Shown here piece by piece: positions 1 through 7,922 of a stretch of DNA of 25,046 nt. This DNA comes from Fontivivens sp964399735 (GTDB taxonomy: Bacteria; Zhuqueibacterota; Zhuqueibacteria; Residuimicrobiales; Krinioviventaceae), in assembly GCA_964399735.1 (NCBI GenBank), contig CAYNSO010000052.1, positions 1 to 25,046 on the forward strand, in the 5' to 3' direction. The notes beneath the pieces were generated by a model. That model was given only the letters and a program-made list of their open reading frames with translations, did not search any database and was not told where the DNA came from. A program made the position numbers and the translations under genes. Each line of letters starts with the position of its first letter. The stretch's first letter is position 1.

Positions 1-58
1 CTGCATTGGGGCTAAAAAGGTATTGGAAATTCCCTGCCATGGAGAATGTAATATTTTC

Positions 59-84
59 CGCAGATGCCGCAGATTAACGCAGAT
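59..84. repeat. Three tandem CGCAGAT units
   Basis: CGCAGAT occurs at 59-65, 68-74 and 78-84, with starts 9 and 10 bases apart, followed by an A-run. From memory, short intergenic runs of this kind (CGCAGATTAACGCAGAT-like) are scattered through a number of bacterial genomes, but I could not search for copies. The function is unknown. Confidence 0.6.
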
Positions 85-93
85 GAAAAACCA

Positions 94-210
94 GTAATTG
101 GAAAAGCGCTACGCACCTCAATTTCAGCAAGTAATTCTAAAACCGGTTGATTTTCTGTATGAAACAGATATTTGCGAGCCTTGACTTTCAGGTGCGTAGC
201 ACTTAATTAC
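94..210. repeat. Inverted repeat with GCTACGCACCT arms
   Basis: GCTACGCACCT at 108-118 is the exact reverse complement of AGGTGCGTAGC at 190-200. Outside the arms, GTAATT at 94-99 is mirrored by AATTAC at 205-210, so the whole unit is about 117 bases with a 71-base interior. This is the shape of a small palindromic interspersed element (REP- or MITE-like). No second copy is evident elsewhere in the window, so mobility is not shown. Confidence 0.55.
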
Positions 211-300
211 TTTAATACAATTTTTTACCATTTTACCGCGCCCCGGAAATTGAAAATTCTTGCTATTCAAAACAAATTTCCTATATTACAAAAAGCATCA

Positions 301-1059
301 ATGCCAGAAACAAAACTAGTTCCGGAACAAGAATACGCGCTTATGGATATTTCAATTATCATCCCGGTGCTCAACGAACAGGAAAAGATCGGCCAGGACA
401 TTGCCAATGCAGCGGCGTTTTTGCAAAATTATAATTTAACCGGCGAAATTATTATTGTCAATGACGGCAGCGAGGATAATACCGTACAGGTTGCCCGCAG
501 CGCCAATTGCCCGGCTGTCAGGGTAATCGACTACCACCCGACCCGTGGCAAGGGCGCCGCAGTCCGTACCGGTATGAAAGACTCGCAAGGCGACTTTGTT
601 TTGTTCATCGACAGCGGCAACACTATTCCGTATGAAAATGTCGCCCGCGGTTTGCGCATGATACAAAATAACGAGTGCGATATTGCCCACAGTTCACGCT
701 ACCTGCCACACAGCCGGATCGTCGTACCGCACATCTTGCCGCGGCGCATTGCATCGTTTGTGTTCAGGAAAATTTTGTTACTGTTTATGGGGCTGCCTGC
801 GCATTTTACCGACACGCAATGCGGATTGAAAATATACAAGGGAGAGATTGCCCGGCAATTGTATGGTGATTGCATTACCGATGGATTTATGTTTGATATA
901 GAGATCATTCTGCGGGCGCTGCGGCGGGGCTATAAAATTTGCGAGTTTCCCATCGAGTGGACTGCCGACCCGGACAGCCGGTTGTCAATAAGCCGAACGC
1001 CTTTAAATATGATGAAGGAATTATTGCGCATAAAACAGGCGTTGGCGGGGAGCCGGTGA
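301..1059 (+). CDS. Family 2 glycosyltransferase (dolichyl-phosphate glucosyltransferase-like)
   Basis: Predicted GT-A fold glycosyltransferase of 252 residues that would transfer a sugar from a nucleotide donor to a lipid or glycan acceptor at the cytoplasmic membrane. Visible motifs are IIIPVLNE (19-26), the nucleotide-binding VNDGSEDNT (53-61), RGKGAAVRTGM (82-92) and the later TDTQCGLKIYK (170-180). The position of the usual DXD metal motif reads FIDSGNT (102-108), so the second aspartate is missing. There is no C-terminal membrane anchor. Start choice is ATG 301; ATG 343, just before the first beta strand (MDISIIIP), is a good alternative, and neither has a strong ribosome binding site. 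It converges on the ApbE-type gene, 79 bases away. The family is confident; donor and acceptor are not known. Confidence 0.85.
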   Translation: MPETKLVPEQEYALMDISIIIPVLNEQEKIGQDIANAAAFLQNYNLTGEIIIVNDGSEDNTVQVARSANCPAVRVIDYHPTRGKGAAVRTGMKDSQGDFVLFIDSGNTIPYENVARGLRMIQNNECDIAHSSRYLPHSRIVVPHILPRRIASFVFRKILLLFMGLPAHFTDTQCGLKIYKGEIARQLYGDCITDGFMFDIEIILRALRRGYKICEFPIEWTADPDSRLSISRTPLNMMKELLRIKQALAGSR

Positions 1060-1138
1060 AGTCTGGTTGTAGGCGGGGAGGACAAGACGGACGAGGGTTG
1101 TGGCGAGTAAATATTTTATGGGAAAGTATTTACAAATA

Positions 1139-2104
1139 TTATTGCACAATATCTCCAAAGTAATATACTTTTTCAGCATCCGGTTGTGCGTTTTCGGTCT
1201 CGATGATAACTGCCTGAAATTCTTGATGAGTACAGCACAATTGCTCAATCTCACCCGGCGACATGACCATAAATGCCGTGGAGAGCGCATCGCCGGTTGC
1301 GGCGTCGGGTGAGAAGGCCCAGGCGGCGCGGTGAATAGCCAGCGGCCGCCCGGTGCGCGGATTGATGATGTGGTTGCCCTTTTGCAGGCCGGAGCCGTTC
1401 ATACAGCGGTTATGCAGATTAAACTGCCGCAGGGGAGTGTAATTCTGGAATGGATTACTGATAGAGACCGGCCAGCCGGTTTGCCCGTTCATGCCGCCGT
1501 GCGCCCGCACCGAAGAGAGGCCGCCGTGCAGGATGTAATTGTCAATATCCCATTCCTCCAGGCTTGCGGCCATGCGGTCTACGGCATACCCCTTGCCGTA
1601 CCCGCCCAGGTCGATATGCAACGGCGCCTGCAAAATTTCTACCGAATAATCTGCATCATTCAATAATAATAAAGTGTTGCCCCGGTTCTGCATTATTGCT
1701 TGCAGTTCCTCCGCAGCAGGATTTTTCAATTTTTTGTCGTTATCCAGCCAGCAGTCCAGCAGTGCGCCGATGGATATGTCGAAAGCGCCGCCGGTCAGGG
1801 TAAACAAGCGGTCGCATTCCTGCAGACAGGTAAAGGCATCCAGGCCAATCACCAGCTTGTCGCCTGTTTTAGCGCTGTTGATTCGGGCAATGTCGCTGTT
1901 TTCGATAAAGCGGCTCAAATCTTTTTCCAACTGATCGGTTATCTGGAAAGCCGCCCAGGCCGCCTGCTGCGAATATGAGCGGTCGGGATGGGCGATGATT
2001 ATTTCGAAAATGGTTGCCATTGCCTGGTGAGTGAAACGATACGGGGGAAGAGACGACCGGGTTATATCCGGCTGATCTGCTGATGGGGGCGATGGATTTG
2101 GCAT
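1139..2104 (-). CDS. apbE: FAD:protein FMN transferase (ApbE family)
   Basis: ApbE enzymes cut FAD and attach the FMN part to a threonine of target flavoproteins such as NqrC or RnfG, using Mg2+. The 321 residues carry the family landmarks in order: MATIFEI (29-35), LTGGAFDISIGAL (103-115), the flavin-binding IDLGGYGKGYAVD (164-176), GGLSSVRAHG (194-203), HIINPRTGRP (245-254) and AATGDALSTAF (268-278), whose Asp272 is the expected metal ligand. Length is normal. No signal peptide or lipobox is visible, so unlike many homologues it may be cytoplasmic, or the N-terminal start may be misjudged. It starts 12 bases after the stop of the membrane glycosyltransferase, so it is probably co-transcribed with it. 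No Rnf, Nqr or other flavinylated target is encoded in the window, and the target is unknown. Confidence 0.9.
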   Translation of the reverse strand: MPNPSPPSADQPDITRSSLPPYRFTHQAMATIFEIIIAHPDRSYSQQAAWAAFQITDQLEKDLSRFIENSDIARINSAKTGDKLVIGLDAFTCLQECDRLFTLTGGAFDISIGALLDCWLDNDKKLKNPAAEELQAIMQNRGNTLLLLNDADYSVEILQAPLHIDLGGYGKGYAVDRMAASLEEWDIDNYILHGGLSSVRAHGGMNGQTGWPVSISNPFQNYTPLRQFNLHNRCMNGSGLQKGNHIINPRTGRPLAIHRAAWAFSPDAATGDALSTAFMVMSPGEIEQLCCTHQEFQAVIIETENAQPDAEKVYYFGDIVQ

Positions 2105-2116
2105 AAGCTATTCCGC

Positions 2117-3715
2117 TTATTGTTCGTTTGCAGATTGTTCGGCTGCGCAGCGTTCCCATAATGTGCGCTGCACATAGCCGCGGATCTCGATAAGGGGACG
2201 AATTTCCATATAACCGTCGAATAACCGGGTATATAAAGTTTTTTCTCCCGGCGGCGGGATTTCATAGAGCTTGTAGAGTAGATCCTGCTCTACCTGCGCT
2301 AATGCCAGAATGACCGGTGCGGCAGGCGTTTGCATGTCCACCGCATTCCACCAGCCGATGTTGGGAAATTCGCGCAAATACCACGGCAGCGGCCAGTAAT
2401 CATCGCCGGGGCAAACCACTTCAATATACATATTGTTGCCGTCGGGATGCACATTAGCCATAGCTTTAATACGGTCACGGATGGCAAAGACGTCCGGCCC
2501 GGGATGCGAATATACCCAGGGGTTGCCGGGATCGTAGTAATATTTAAAATTGTTTTGCCATGCCTGCCAGGCAAGATGCGTCCCGGCGGCAGCTATAATG
2601 AGATATAAAATGGTTTTTGCAAATGCTCCGCGCACAGTTTGCAGTAGTGTGGTTATACCAATACCGGCGCACAGAATGAAGCCATGTAAAAAGCCCAGCG
2701 CGATCCAGGGCGTTTTGTAGGGGATTGCCGAATAGATAGCAGTTAATATAATCGTGTACAGGGCAATGAAACGCAGCAGAAACAAGGATTCGCGGGGCAA
2801 TCCTTTACCGCGAATAACTGCAATGATACCGATAATGCCGCTGATAATAATGAGCGCTTCCGTCCATAAAGGCTTGCCGGGGGTATAGCTAAAAAGCAGC
2901 AGTTTAAAGTAATAGTACCAGGGATAGATATGGAATTCGAAATTACCGGCTTTATGAAAATAAGAAGCGTAGGTCAGGTACGAATCAAGGATGCCGCGCG
3001 GATTGGTGAGGAATGCCGAAAACAGCAGCGCCGATAGCAGCATGGCGGAAATAACCATAACCGCAACAGGACGCGGCGCCAGCAGTTTATTAACCTGCGC
3101 CCATGAATACTCTTTTCTGCCCCACAACAGCCAAACCAGCAATAATGCCAAACCCATTGCGGCCAGGGGAAAAACACAGGTTTCCTTGCTGGCGTGCATC
3201 AGGCCGATGCTCAAACCGGCCAGCAGCGCCCAGCGTAATTGTCTGGTGATTATGAACTGATACCCGCAAACCATCACGGCAAAGCTAAATGCCACTAGTA
3301 GTATTTCCATAATATAATAGCGGCTGTAAAATACCATTGCCGGTGAAAAGGCGGTTAACACAGCGCTGCTAATGATTACCGGCCAATCCATACTTTTTCG
3401 CAATCCCCAAAGCAATGCAACCAGCAGCCAGCCAAAGAATACCGGGACAATGCGCATGGTGCTTTCGTGCAGTTGCCGATAGGTATGTTCAGCTTTTAAC
3501 CAGGCGGGAATGAGGGAAAAATAGTTGAGCGCCGGGCCGTGATATTCCTGGCTGTCATATATATAAGTGTTGTGTTCGAGCAGGTCGCCGAGCTTGACGG
3601 CGTGGATGGCTTCATCGGTGTGCAGGGGACGAACAGCAAGCCGCGGCAGGCGAATTGCCGCCGCGGCCAGTAAGATTAGAACAAACGCAATTATATATCT
3701 GCGGCTGGTTTTCAC
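2117..3715 (-). CDS. Agl23/TIGR03663-type membrane glycosyltransferase
   Basis: Polytopic membrane protein of 532 residues with roughly ten to twelve hydrophobic segments and a GT-C-like first extracytoplasmic loop. Directly after the first membrane helix come RPLHTDEAIHAV and YDSQEYHGPALNYFSL, the hallmark of the TIGR03663 (flippase activity-associated Agl23) group related to family 39 glycosyltransferases. The D-E pair in HTDEA matches the usual metal or acid motif of GT39 enzymes. Such proteins use polyprenyl-phosphate-linked sugars on the outer face of the membrane. The start is GTG, and its first bases overlap the TGA of the upstream discoidin-like gene (GTGA), which suggests translational coupling. 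The ApbE-type gene follows 12 bases downstream. Family assignment is good; acceptor is unknown. Confidence 0.8.
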   Translation of the reverse strand: MKTSRRYIIAFVLILLAAAAIRLPRLAVRPLHTDEAIHAVKLGDLLEHNTYIYDSQEYHGPALNYFSLIPAWLKAEHTYRQLHESTMRIVPVFFGWLLVALLWGLRKSMDWPVIISSAVLTAFSPAMVFYSRYYIMEILLVAFSFAVMVCGYQFIITRQLRWALLAGLSIGLMHASKETCVFPLAAMGLALLLVWLLWGRKEYSWAQVNKLLAPRPVAVMVISAMLLSALLFSAFLTNPRGILDSYLTYASYFHKAGNFEFHIYPWYYYFKLLLFSYTPGKPLWTEALIIISGIIGIIAVIRGKGLPRESLFLLRFIALYTIILTAIYSAIPYKTPWIALGFLHGFILCAGIGITTLLQTVRGAFAKTILYLIIAAAGTHLAWQAWQNNFKYYYDPGNPWVYSHPGPDVFAIRDRIKAMANVHPDGNNMYIEVVCPGDDYWPLPWYLREFPNIGWWNAVDMQTPAAPVILALAQVEQDLLYKLYEIPPPGEKTLYTRLFDGYMEIRPLIEIRGYVQRTLWERCAAEQSANEQ

Positions 3716-4413
3716 TGTACCGGTTTGCCGAAAACTTCAACTTCGATATAGTGGTTGGTGTCGTTATTGTTGTTGCCGTTGCTGTACAGGCGAACATAGC
3801 GGCCCTGTACGCCCTTGGCGTCGATCAGCTTGCCTTCAGCGGTTTCGACATAGTGTTTATCTTGTCCAACGCCCAGGCCGGCGGAATTATCAATATCATT
3901 ATTAAATATGGTTTTGACATTTTTTACAAAGTCTGCATCATCGGCAACCTGGGCAATTACGTCAAAGTAAATACGCGGCTGTTTGTGGAAATGCCAGACG
4001 ACGACGGCGTAAATATCATGTTTGGCGCCCAAATCTATTGTAACGTGTTGCAGAAATGGTCCGAGTTCCACATAGCTGCCATCGGCCGCTTCCTTGTCGC
4101 CATCGGTAATCATGTCGATTTCGCCGATAATGGGTTCTTCATCGGTGCTGGCAACGGGTTTTTCAAAAGAAACCAGTTTTGTGCCGGCCGGGGCCAGAAA
4201 CGCCGGACGGGCTTTGCCTAACGGCTTTTCCAGGTTCGGCACATTCAGGTTCTGCGGCGTACCGACAAACATTGGTTTTGGTAATTCAATATTTATTGGT
4301 TTTAAATCCTCGGCATTGGCGTTTGCAGTAAGCAAATCGGCTGCCATGAATGAAAAAACAAAAATAAAAAGACCTGTCAATACCAGTGTTTTTAAGAGAG
4401 TGCTGTTTATCAT
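3712..4413 (-). CDS. Secreted protein with discoidin (F5/8 type C)-like domain
   Basis: A 233-residue protein with an N-terminal signal peptide (hydrophobic stretch about residues 8-26, likely cleavage near ANANA-ED around residue 34). Residues about 95-230 look like a galactose-binding, jelly-roll domain: an early ITDGDKEAADGSY segment, VTIDLGAKHDIYAVVVWHF in the middle, and a closing GRYVRLYSNGNNNNDTNHYIE strand pair. These domains usually bind glycans or cell surfaces, so a periplasmic or surface carbohydrate-binding role is likely but unproven. A strong ribosome binding site (AAAGGAGATC, 4421-4430) supports the ATG start. Its TGA overlaps the GTG of the membrane glycosyltransferase gene, so it heads a three-gene operon. 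Confidence 0.7.
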   Translation of the reverse strand: MINSTLLKTLVLTGLFIFVFSFMAADLLTANANAEDLKPINIELPKPMFVGTPQNLNVPNLEKPLGKARPAFLAPAGTKLVSFEKPVASTDEEPIIGEIDMITDGDKEAADGSYVELGPFLQHVTIDLGAKHDIYAVVVWHFHKQPRIYFDVIAQVADDADFVKNVKTIFNNDIDNSAGLGVGQDKHYVETAEGKLIDAKGVQGRYVRLYSNGNNNNDTNHYIEVEVFGKPVQ

Positions 4414-4420
4414 TTTTTTA

Positions 4421-4430
4421 GATCTCCTTT
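4421..4430 (-). promoter_or_regulatory. Ribosome binding site of the discoidin-like gene
   Basis: Reading the minus strand, AAAGGAGATC lies 7 bases ahead of the ATG at 4413. It is a near-perfect anti-Shine-Dalgarno match and fixes the start of the three-gene operon. Confidence 0.7.
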
Positions 4431-4470
4431 TATCTAGTGTTTCTGTTTATTCAACGATATAAAAAAGCAG

Positions 4471-4508
4471 ATTGTTTCCTCGCGTTTTGCAAGACAACAG
4501 GAAACAAT
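4471..4508 (-). terminator. Possible terminator of the TIM barrel-DUF1080 operon
   Basis: ATTGTTTCCT (4471-4480) and AGGAAACAAT (4499-4508) form a perfect 10-bp stem with an 18-base loop. On the minus strand the stem is followed by CTGC and then six Ts, a plausible though offset U-tract. It lies about 185 bases past the stop of the gene at 4694-6151 and ahead of the discoidin-like gene. The stem is A/T-rich and the U-tract is not immediately adjacent, so confidence is moderate. Confidence 0.4.
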
Positions 4509-4693
4509 ATAAAAAAATATCACCTTGTCATCAAGTATTTAATATGCTTTATCGTTATATTCTTTAAATATTTTGAATTCTGCTCTCACAATATATTGCC
4601 TGAATGCCGGGCAACACTAGTTATACACGGCATTTATAAAAATATTCATTTTACAGAGCAAACATCAAACCAAACATACGGACAACGAGCCGT

Positions 4694-6151
4694 TTAGAGC
4701 GATTTAATTTTAATATTACGGAACCAGACCGGTTGACCATGATCCTGCAAACCAATATAACCTGAACGGGGCATGTCTTTATAAGCTGTTTTGAACTTGT
4801 TTTCCGTACCGTCGGGATTTTTGCCTTTATCCGTCCATTTATCAAGGTTCATGTCGATAATCTGTTCGCCGTTCAGCACGACATATATTTTGTTTGCTTT
4901 GCAGGTGATTGTGTAACGGTTCCACTCGCCGGCTTTGTTAACTACAGTTTTGGTTGGGGGCATACAGTCATATATTGCGCCGCACATACCGTATTTGGAG
5001 CCGTCGGTGGTCTCGTGCACCTGTACTTCGATGCCGGTGTGCACATAGTTTTCCAGGTCGCCGGTGCGGATAAAGATTCCGCTATTGGCGCCGGCAGAGA
5101 CTTGGAATTCGAGATCGAGGATGAAATCACCGTATTGATCTTTTGTCCAGATATAATCGCCGCCATGCCAGGTCAATTCGCCTTCCTCCGTTGTCCAGGA
5201 ACCGGCTTTGAACTGTGCATTTGATAAATCGTCGGCAAACAGGTTCTTCCAACCGGAGGGTTTGAGTTCTCCGGAGATTTTATTGAAATACGCTACCGAT
5301 GGACGTATTTCCGGCAGGGAGTTTTCCCAGTTGTATTCATACTCGATGGAAAACGCGCCGGCAAACTTTTGCCGGTGCAACTCGGCGAGGAGCGCTTTAA
5401 CATCCGCTTTGCCGGATCCCCACACTACGTCGTGGGCCCGTTTATTGCCGAACTCATTCAGGTCTTTGAAATGCAAACTGATCAATCGACCTTCCAGCTT
5501 TTTCAAGGCTTTTACCGGGTTGATGCCGGAACGCATCCAGTGGCCGGTATCGCCGCAGGCGCCGATCCACTGGCTGCGGCCCTTGCAAACCTTGAGCACG
5601 GTCTCCGGGTTCCAGTAATGAGATGGCTCCGGATGATTGTGAATAGCGACCTTGATCTGGTACTCCTGGCACAATTTATCAATCAGGTCAAACGCATCTT
5701 CGGGTGGTTCCGAAACAATGGTTTGAATGCCCATATTTTTGGCAAAATCGAAAACCTGGCGGCATTCCGCCTCATTGTTTGGCAGGTTCACCACACCGTA
5801 ATTGATCAACTGCAAACCGCGCTGTGCCAATTGCTGTTTGACCTGTTCCTGTAGTTCCGGGGGCATGGTATGGATCAGTTTGGCGTTTGGGTTTTTCTTG
5901 CTCAGAGTTTGACCAGGGTAGGCTTCGACCCAGTGCAAGCCCAGCGAAGCGATTTTATCAAGCGCTTCGTAAAAGGTAAAGCGATTAAAAGTATATGCCT
6001 GTGCACCAAGTTTCCAGCCGTCATAAGCATCGGTAGCCGGATGGCGATTGACAGGCAGTTCCTGTTCCCCTGCACCGGCAGTAACTGCCGGTACAGTAAA
6101 GAACAGAACTGTATAAATTAAAGTCATGAACACGGATCTGTATTTATCCAT
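4694..6151 (-). CDS. Secreted fusion: sugar isomerase-like TIM barrel + DUF1080 domain
   Basis: A 485-residue protein with a Sec signal peptide (hydrophobic residues about 8-25). Residues about 45-292 form a xylose isomerase-like TIM barrel (AP_endonuc_2 type) with the expected metal ligands visible: Glu148 (VSEPP), His171/His173 (IHNHPEP), Asp201 (CGDTGHW), His227 (SLHFKD) and Glu270 (FSIEYEY). Residues about 300-485 form a DUF1080 (3-keto-disaccharide hydrolase, LamG-like) domain with GDFILDLEFQVSAGANSGIF (341-360) and PRSGYIGLQDHG (461-472). DUF1080 proteins act on 3-keto-glycosides made by Gfo/Idh/MocA dehydrogenases, and such a dehydrogenase lies 32 bases upstream in the same operon. The isomerase-like half probably acts on the released sugar or intermediate; its exact reaction is inferred. 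The protein is likely periplasmic. Confidence 0.85.
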   Translation of the reverse strand: MDKYRSVFMTLIYTVLFFTVPAVTAGAGEQELPVNRHPATDAYDGWKLGAQAYTFNRFTFYEALDKIASLGLHWVEAYPGQTLSKKNPNAKLIHTMPPELQEQVKQQLAQRGLQLINYGVVNLPNNEAECRQVFDFAKNMGIQTIVSEPPEDAFDLIDKLCQEYQIKVAIHNHPEPSHYWNPETVLKVCKGRSQWIGACGDTGHWMRSGINPVKALKKLEGRLISLHFKDLNEFGNKRAHDVVWGSGKADVKALLAELHRQKFAGAFSIEYEYNWENSLPEIRPSVAYFNKISGELKPSGWKNLFADDLSNAQFKAGSWTTEEGELTWHGGDYIWTKDQYGDFILDLEFQVSAGANSGIFIRTGDLENYVHTGIEVQVHETTDGSKYGMCGAIYDCMPPTKTVVNKAGEWNRYTITCKANKIYVVLNGEQIIDMNLDKWTDKGKNPDGTENKFKTAYKDMPRSGYIGLQDHGQPVWFRNIKIKSL

Positions 6152-6183
6152 ATTATCATTCCTTGAATTGATGAGAGAAACGA

Positions 6184-7569
6184 CTATAAGGACCAGCCAT
6201 CCCGGTATTCTGTTTTCAGGAACTGATTGGCTTCAGCCAGGTTGGTGATCTCGAATTTTTTCGGGTCCCATTCCAGAATGACATTTTTATCTTTCATTCT
6301 GGTGGCAATATTGCCCAGCAGCATGGTTTCGGTCAATGGGCCGGAATAGCTGAAATCGGTTGTGGATTTGCCGCCGTTTTTAATGGCTTCGATCCATTCC
6401 AGATAAATACCGGGTGAGCGAATTATAGTCTTGGCCGGACGGGTGTATTCTTTCATTTTTGTTTCAGGAATGAGGCGCGGGTTACTGCCATAGCAGCTAT
6501 GCATCAACATCCCTTTGTCGCCGATATACAAAACTCCGCCGTTCCAGTCACCCATCATACGGTTGGCTTCGAGTTCAATCGGGCGTGGCGGGGTGAGACC
6601 GCCATCGTACCAGGTCAGATTAACCGGCGGCATATTGTCCCTGGCCGGGAAGGTATAATGGACGATTGAGGCCAAGGGAAAGGAATCCTCGGTCATGATT
6701 GTGGAAGAAGATTGAATGGTGGTTGGATATTCCAGCTTGAGCGCCCAGTACGGGTGATCGAGAATGTGTGCGCCCATATCGCCGACCGCGCCGGTGCCGA
6801 AATCGAACCAGCCGCGCCACGAGAAGGGGCAATAAGCCGGATGGTAGGGGCGCCATGGCGCCGGGCCCAGCCATAAATTCCAATCCAGGGTTGGCGGTAC
6901 GGAAGGTATTTCTTTGGGGCGTTCAATGCCCTGCGGCCAGATCGGGCGGTTGGTCCAGGCATGGACTTCGGTTACATTGCCAATTGCGCCGTCCCATATC
7001 CATTCGCAGATCAGCCGGGCTTCTTCTGTGGCATGGCCCTGGTTACCCATCTGGGTAACAACATTGGTTTCCTGAGCTGTTTTAGCTAACATGCGGGCTT
7101 CATATACTGTATGGGTTAATGGCTTTTGGCAATAGATATGTTTACCCATTTTCATCGCTCTCATGGCGATAACGGCATGATTATGATCCGGGGTGCTGAT
7201 CACCACGGCATCGATATTTTTTTCCTTGTCCAGCATTTCCCGCCAATCGCGATATTTTTTGGCCTTTTTATATTTTTCCTGAATTTCCGGTTTTTCTTTA
7301 ATATATTCTTCAAAACTTGTAAACTGGGTTTCATCGACATCGCATAATGCTACAATATTTTCCGATGCAATTCCCTCAATATCGCTGGAGCCTTTGCCGC
7401 CTACGCCCACGCAGGCGATGTTTAGCAGATCACTGGGCGCTTTTTTGCCCGGCCCGCCAAGAACATGGCTGGGAACAATTGTAAATGCGGCAGTAGCAAT
7501 GGCAGCGCCGCCGATAAAGTTACGCCGGCTAATTTCTTTACCGGCACTGTTTTGTTTTTGTTCTTTCAT
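6184..7569 (-). CDS. Tat-exported Gfo/Idh/MocA oxidoreductase (QKP variant)
   Basis: NAD(P)-dependent sugar oxidoreductase of 461 residues. A twin-arginine signal (SRRNFIGG, residues 14-21, then a hydrophobic stretch to about 35) predicts folded export, probably with bound cofactor. The Rossmann dinucleotide motif is CVGVGGKG (53-60). STPDHNH (125-131) and the catalytic-lysine motif follow, but the latter reads CQKP (147-150), Gln replacing the usual Glu of EKP. GAHILDHPYWAL (266-277) supplies the active-site Asp-His region. GGAGATC at 7574-7580 is a good ribosome binding site. It precedes the TIM barrel-DUF1080 fusion by 32 bases, matching an oxidise-then-cleave pair for glycans. It is the most diverged of the four paralogues here. 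The substrate is unknown. Confidence 0.85.
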   Translation of the reverse strand: MKEQKQNSAGKEISRRNFIGGAAIATAAFTIVPSHVLGGPGKKAPSDLLNIACVGVGGKGSSDIEGIASENIVALCDVDETQFTSFEEYIKEKPEIQEKYKKAKKYRDWREMLDKEKNIDAVVISTPDHNHAVIAMRAMKMGKHIYCQKPLTHTVYEARMLAKTAQETNVVTQMGNQGHATEEARLICEWIWDGAIGNVTEVHAWTNRPIWPQGIERPKEIPSVPPTLDWNLWLGPAPWRPYHPAYCPFSWRGWFDFGTGAVGDMGAHILDHPYWALKLEYPTTIQSSSTIMTEDSFPLASIVHYTFPARDNMPPVNLTWYDGGLTPPRPIELEANRMMGDWNGGVLYIGDKGMLMHSCYGSNPRLIPETKMKEYTRPAKTIIRSPGIYLEWIEAIKNGGKSTTDFSYSGPLTETMLLGNIATRMKDKNVILEWDPKKFEITNLAEANQFLKTEYRDGWSL

Positions 7570-7922
7570 TCCCGATCTCCTGAAATGGTAATTTAAATGT
7601 TTAACTTGGAAGCAAGTGTAAAATTTTTTTGTTTATTCATTGTGTTTTATATTATATAGTATCCTGATAATTTTTTAATACTTCCCGGGATCAGCGTTGT
7701 CGATCAATTAAGCATATTCAGTTGATGACCGGTTTGTCCTGATTATTATTTTAAACTACATAATTTAAGGGTTATTTTCAATAGCTAATCTTATTTTTTT
7801 AGATCCTTTACAAAAAGTTACAATTATTTCAACTATAACTGGAAATATAAAGAAAGGTCAAGTCAGCTTTTCGTACTGTAAACAACCGGCATTCGTTAAC
7901 CAAACGCCGGTTGTTTATTGAT
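7570..7922. other. Non-coding region between the two oxidoreductase blocks
   Basis: A/T-rich, without a plausible gene. It contains the ribosome binding site and probably the promoter of the 6184-7569 gene: a TATAAT lies on the minus strand at 7651-7656, about 82 bases before the start, without a convincing -35 box. It ends with the 12-bp hairpin at 7879-7917 just past the HEAT-repeat gene. The gap suggests that the cluster is transcribed as two units. Confidence 0.5.
7879..7917 (-). terminator. Hairpin just past the HEAT-repeat gene
   Basis: TAAACAACCGGC (7879-7890) and GCCGGTTGTTTA (7906-7917) form a perfect 12-bp stem with a 15-base loop, six bases past the stop of the minus-strand HEAT-repeat gene. 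No U-tract follows on the minus strand, so it may be a factor-dependent or stabilising 3' hairpin rather than a classic intrinsic terminator. Confidence 0.5.

Larger units (their letters stand above)
1..300. other. Non-coding region ahead of the glycosyltransferase gene
   Basis: I see no convincing gene here. The stretch holds a triple CGCAGAT repeat (59-84) and an 11-bp inverted repeat (arms 108-118 and 190-200), both listed separately. A reading frame could be extended back to a TTG at 172, but that segment crosses the right arm of the inverted repeat, has no ribosome binding site and no family resemblance, so it is treated as non-coding. Confidence 0.6.

Noticed and set aside
172..300. N-terminal extension of the glycosyltransferase from a TTG at 172
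   Set aside because: It crosses the right arm of the inverted repeat, has no ribosome binding site and adds residues with no family match.
3655..4221. 188-residue plus-strand open frame
   Set aside because: Antisense to the discoidin-like gene, no ribosome binding site and no recognisable domain.
4603..4634. AATGCCG/CGGCATT 7-bp inverted repeat
   Set aside because: Short stem, 18-base loop and no U-tract on either strand; chance is likely.
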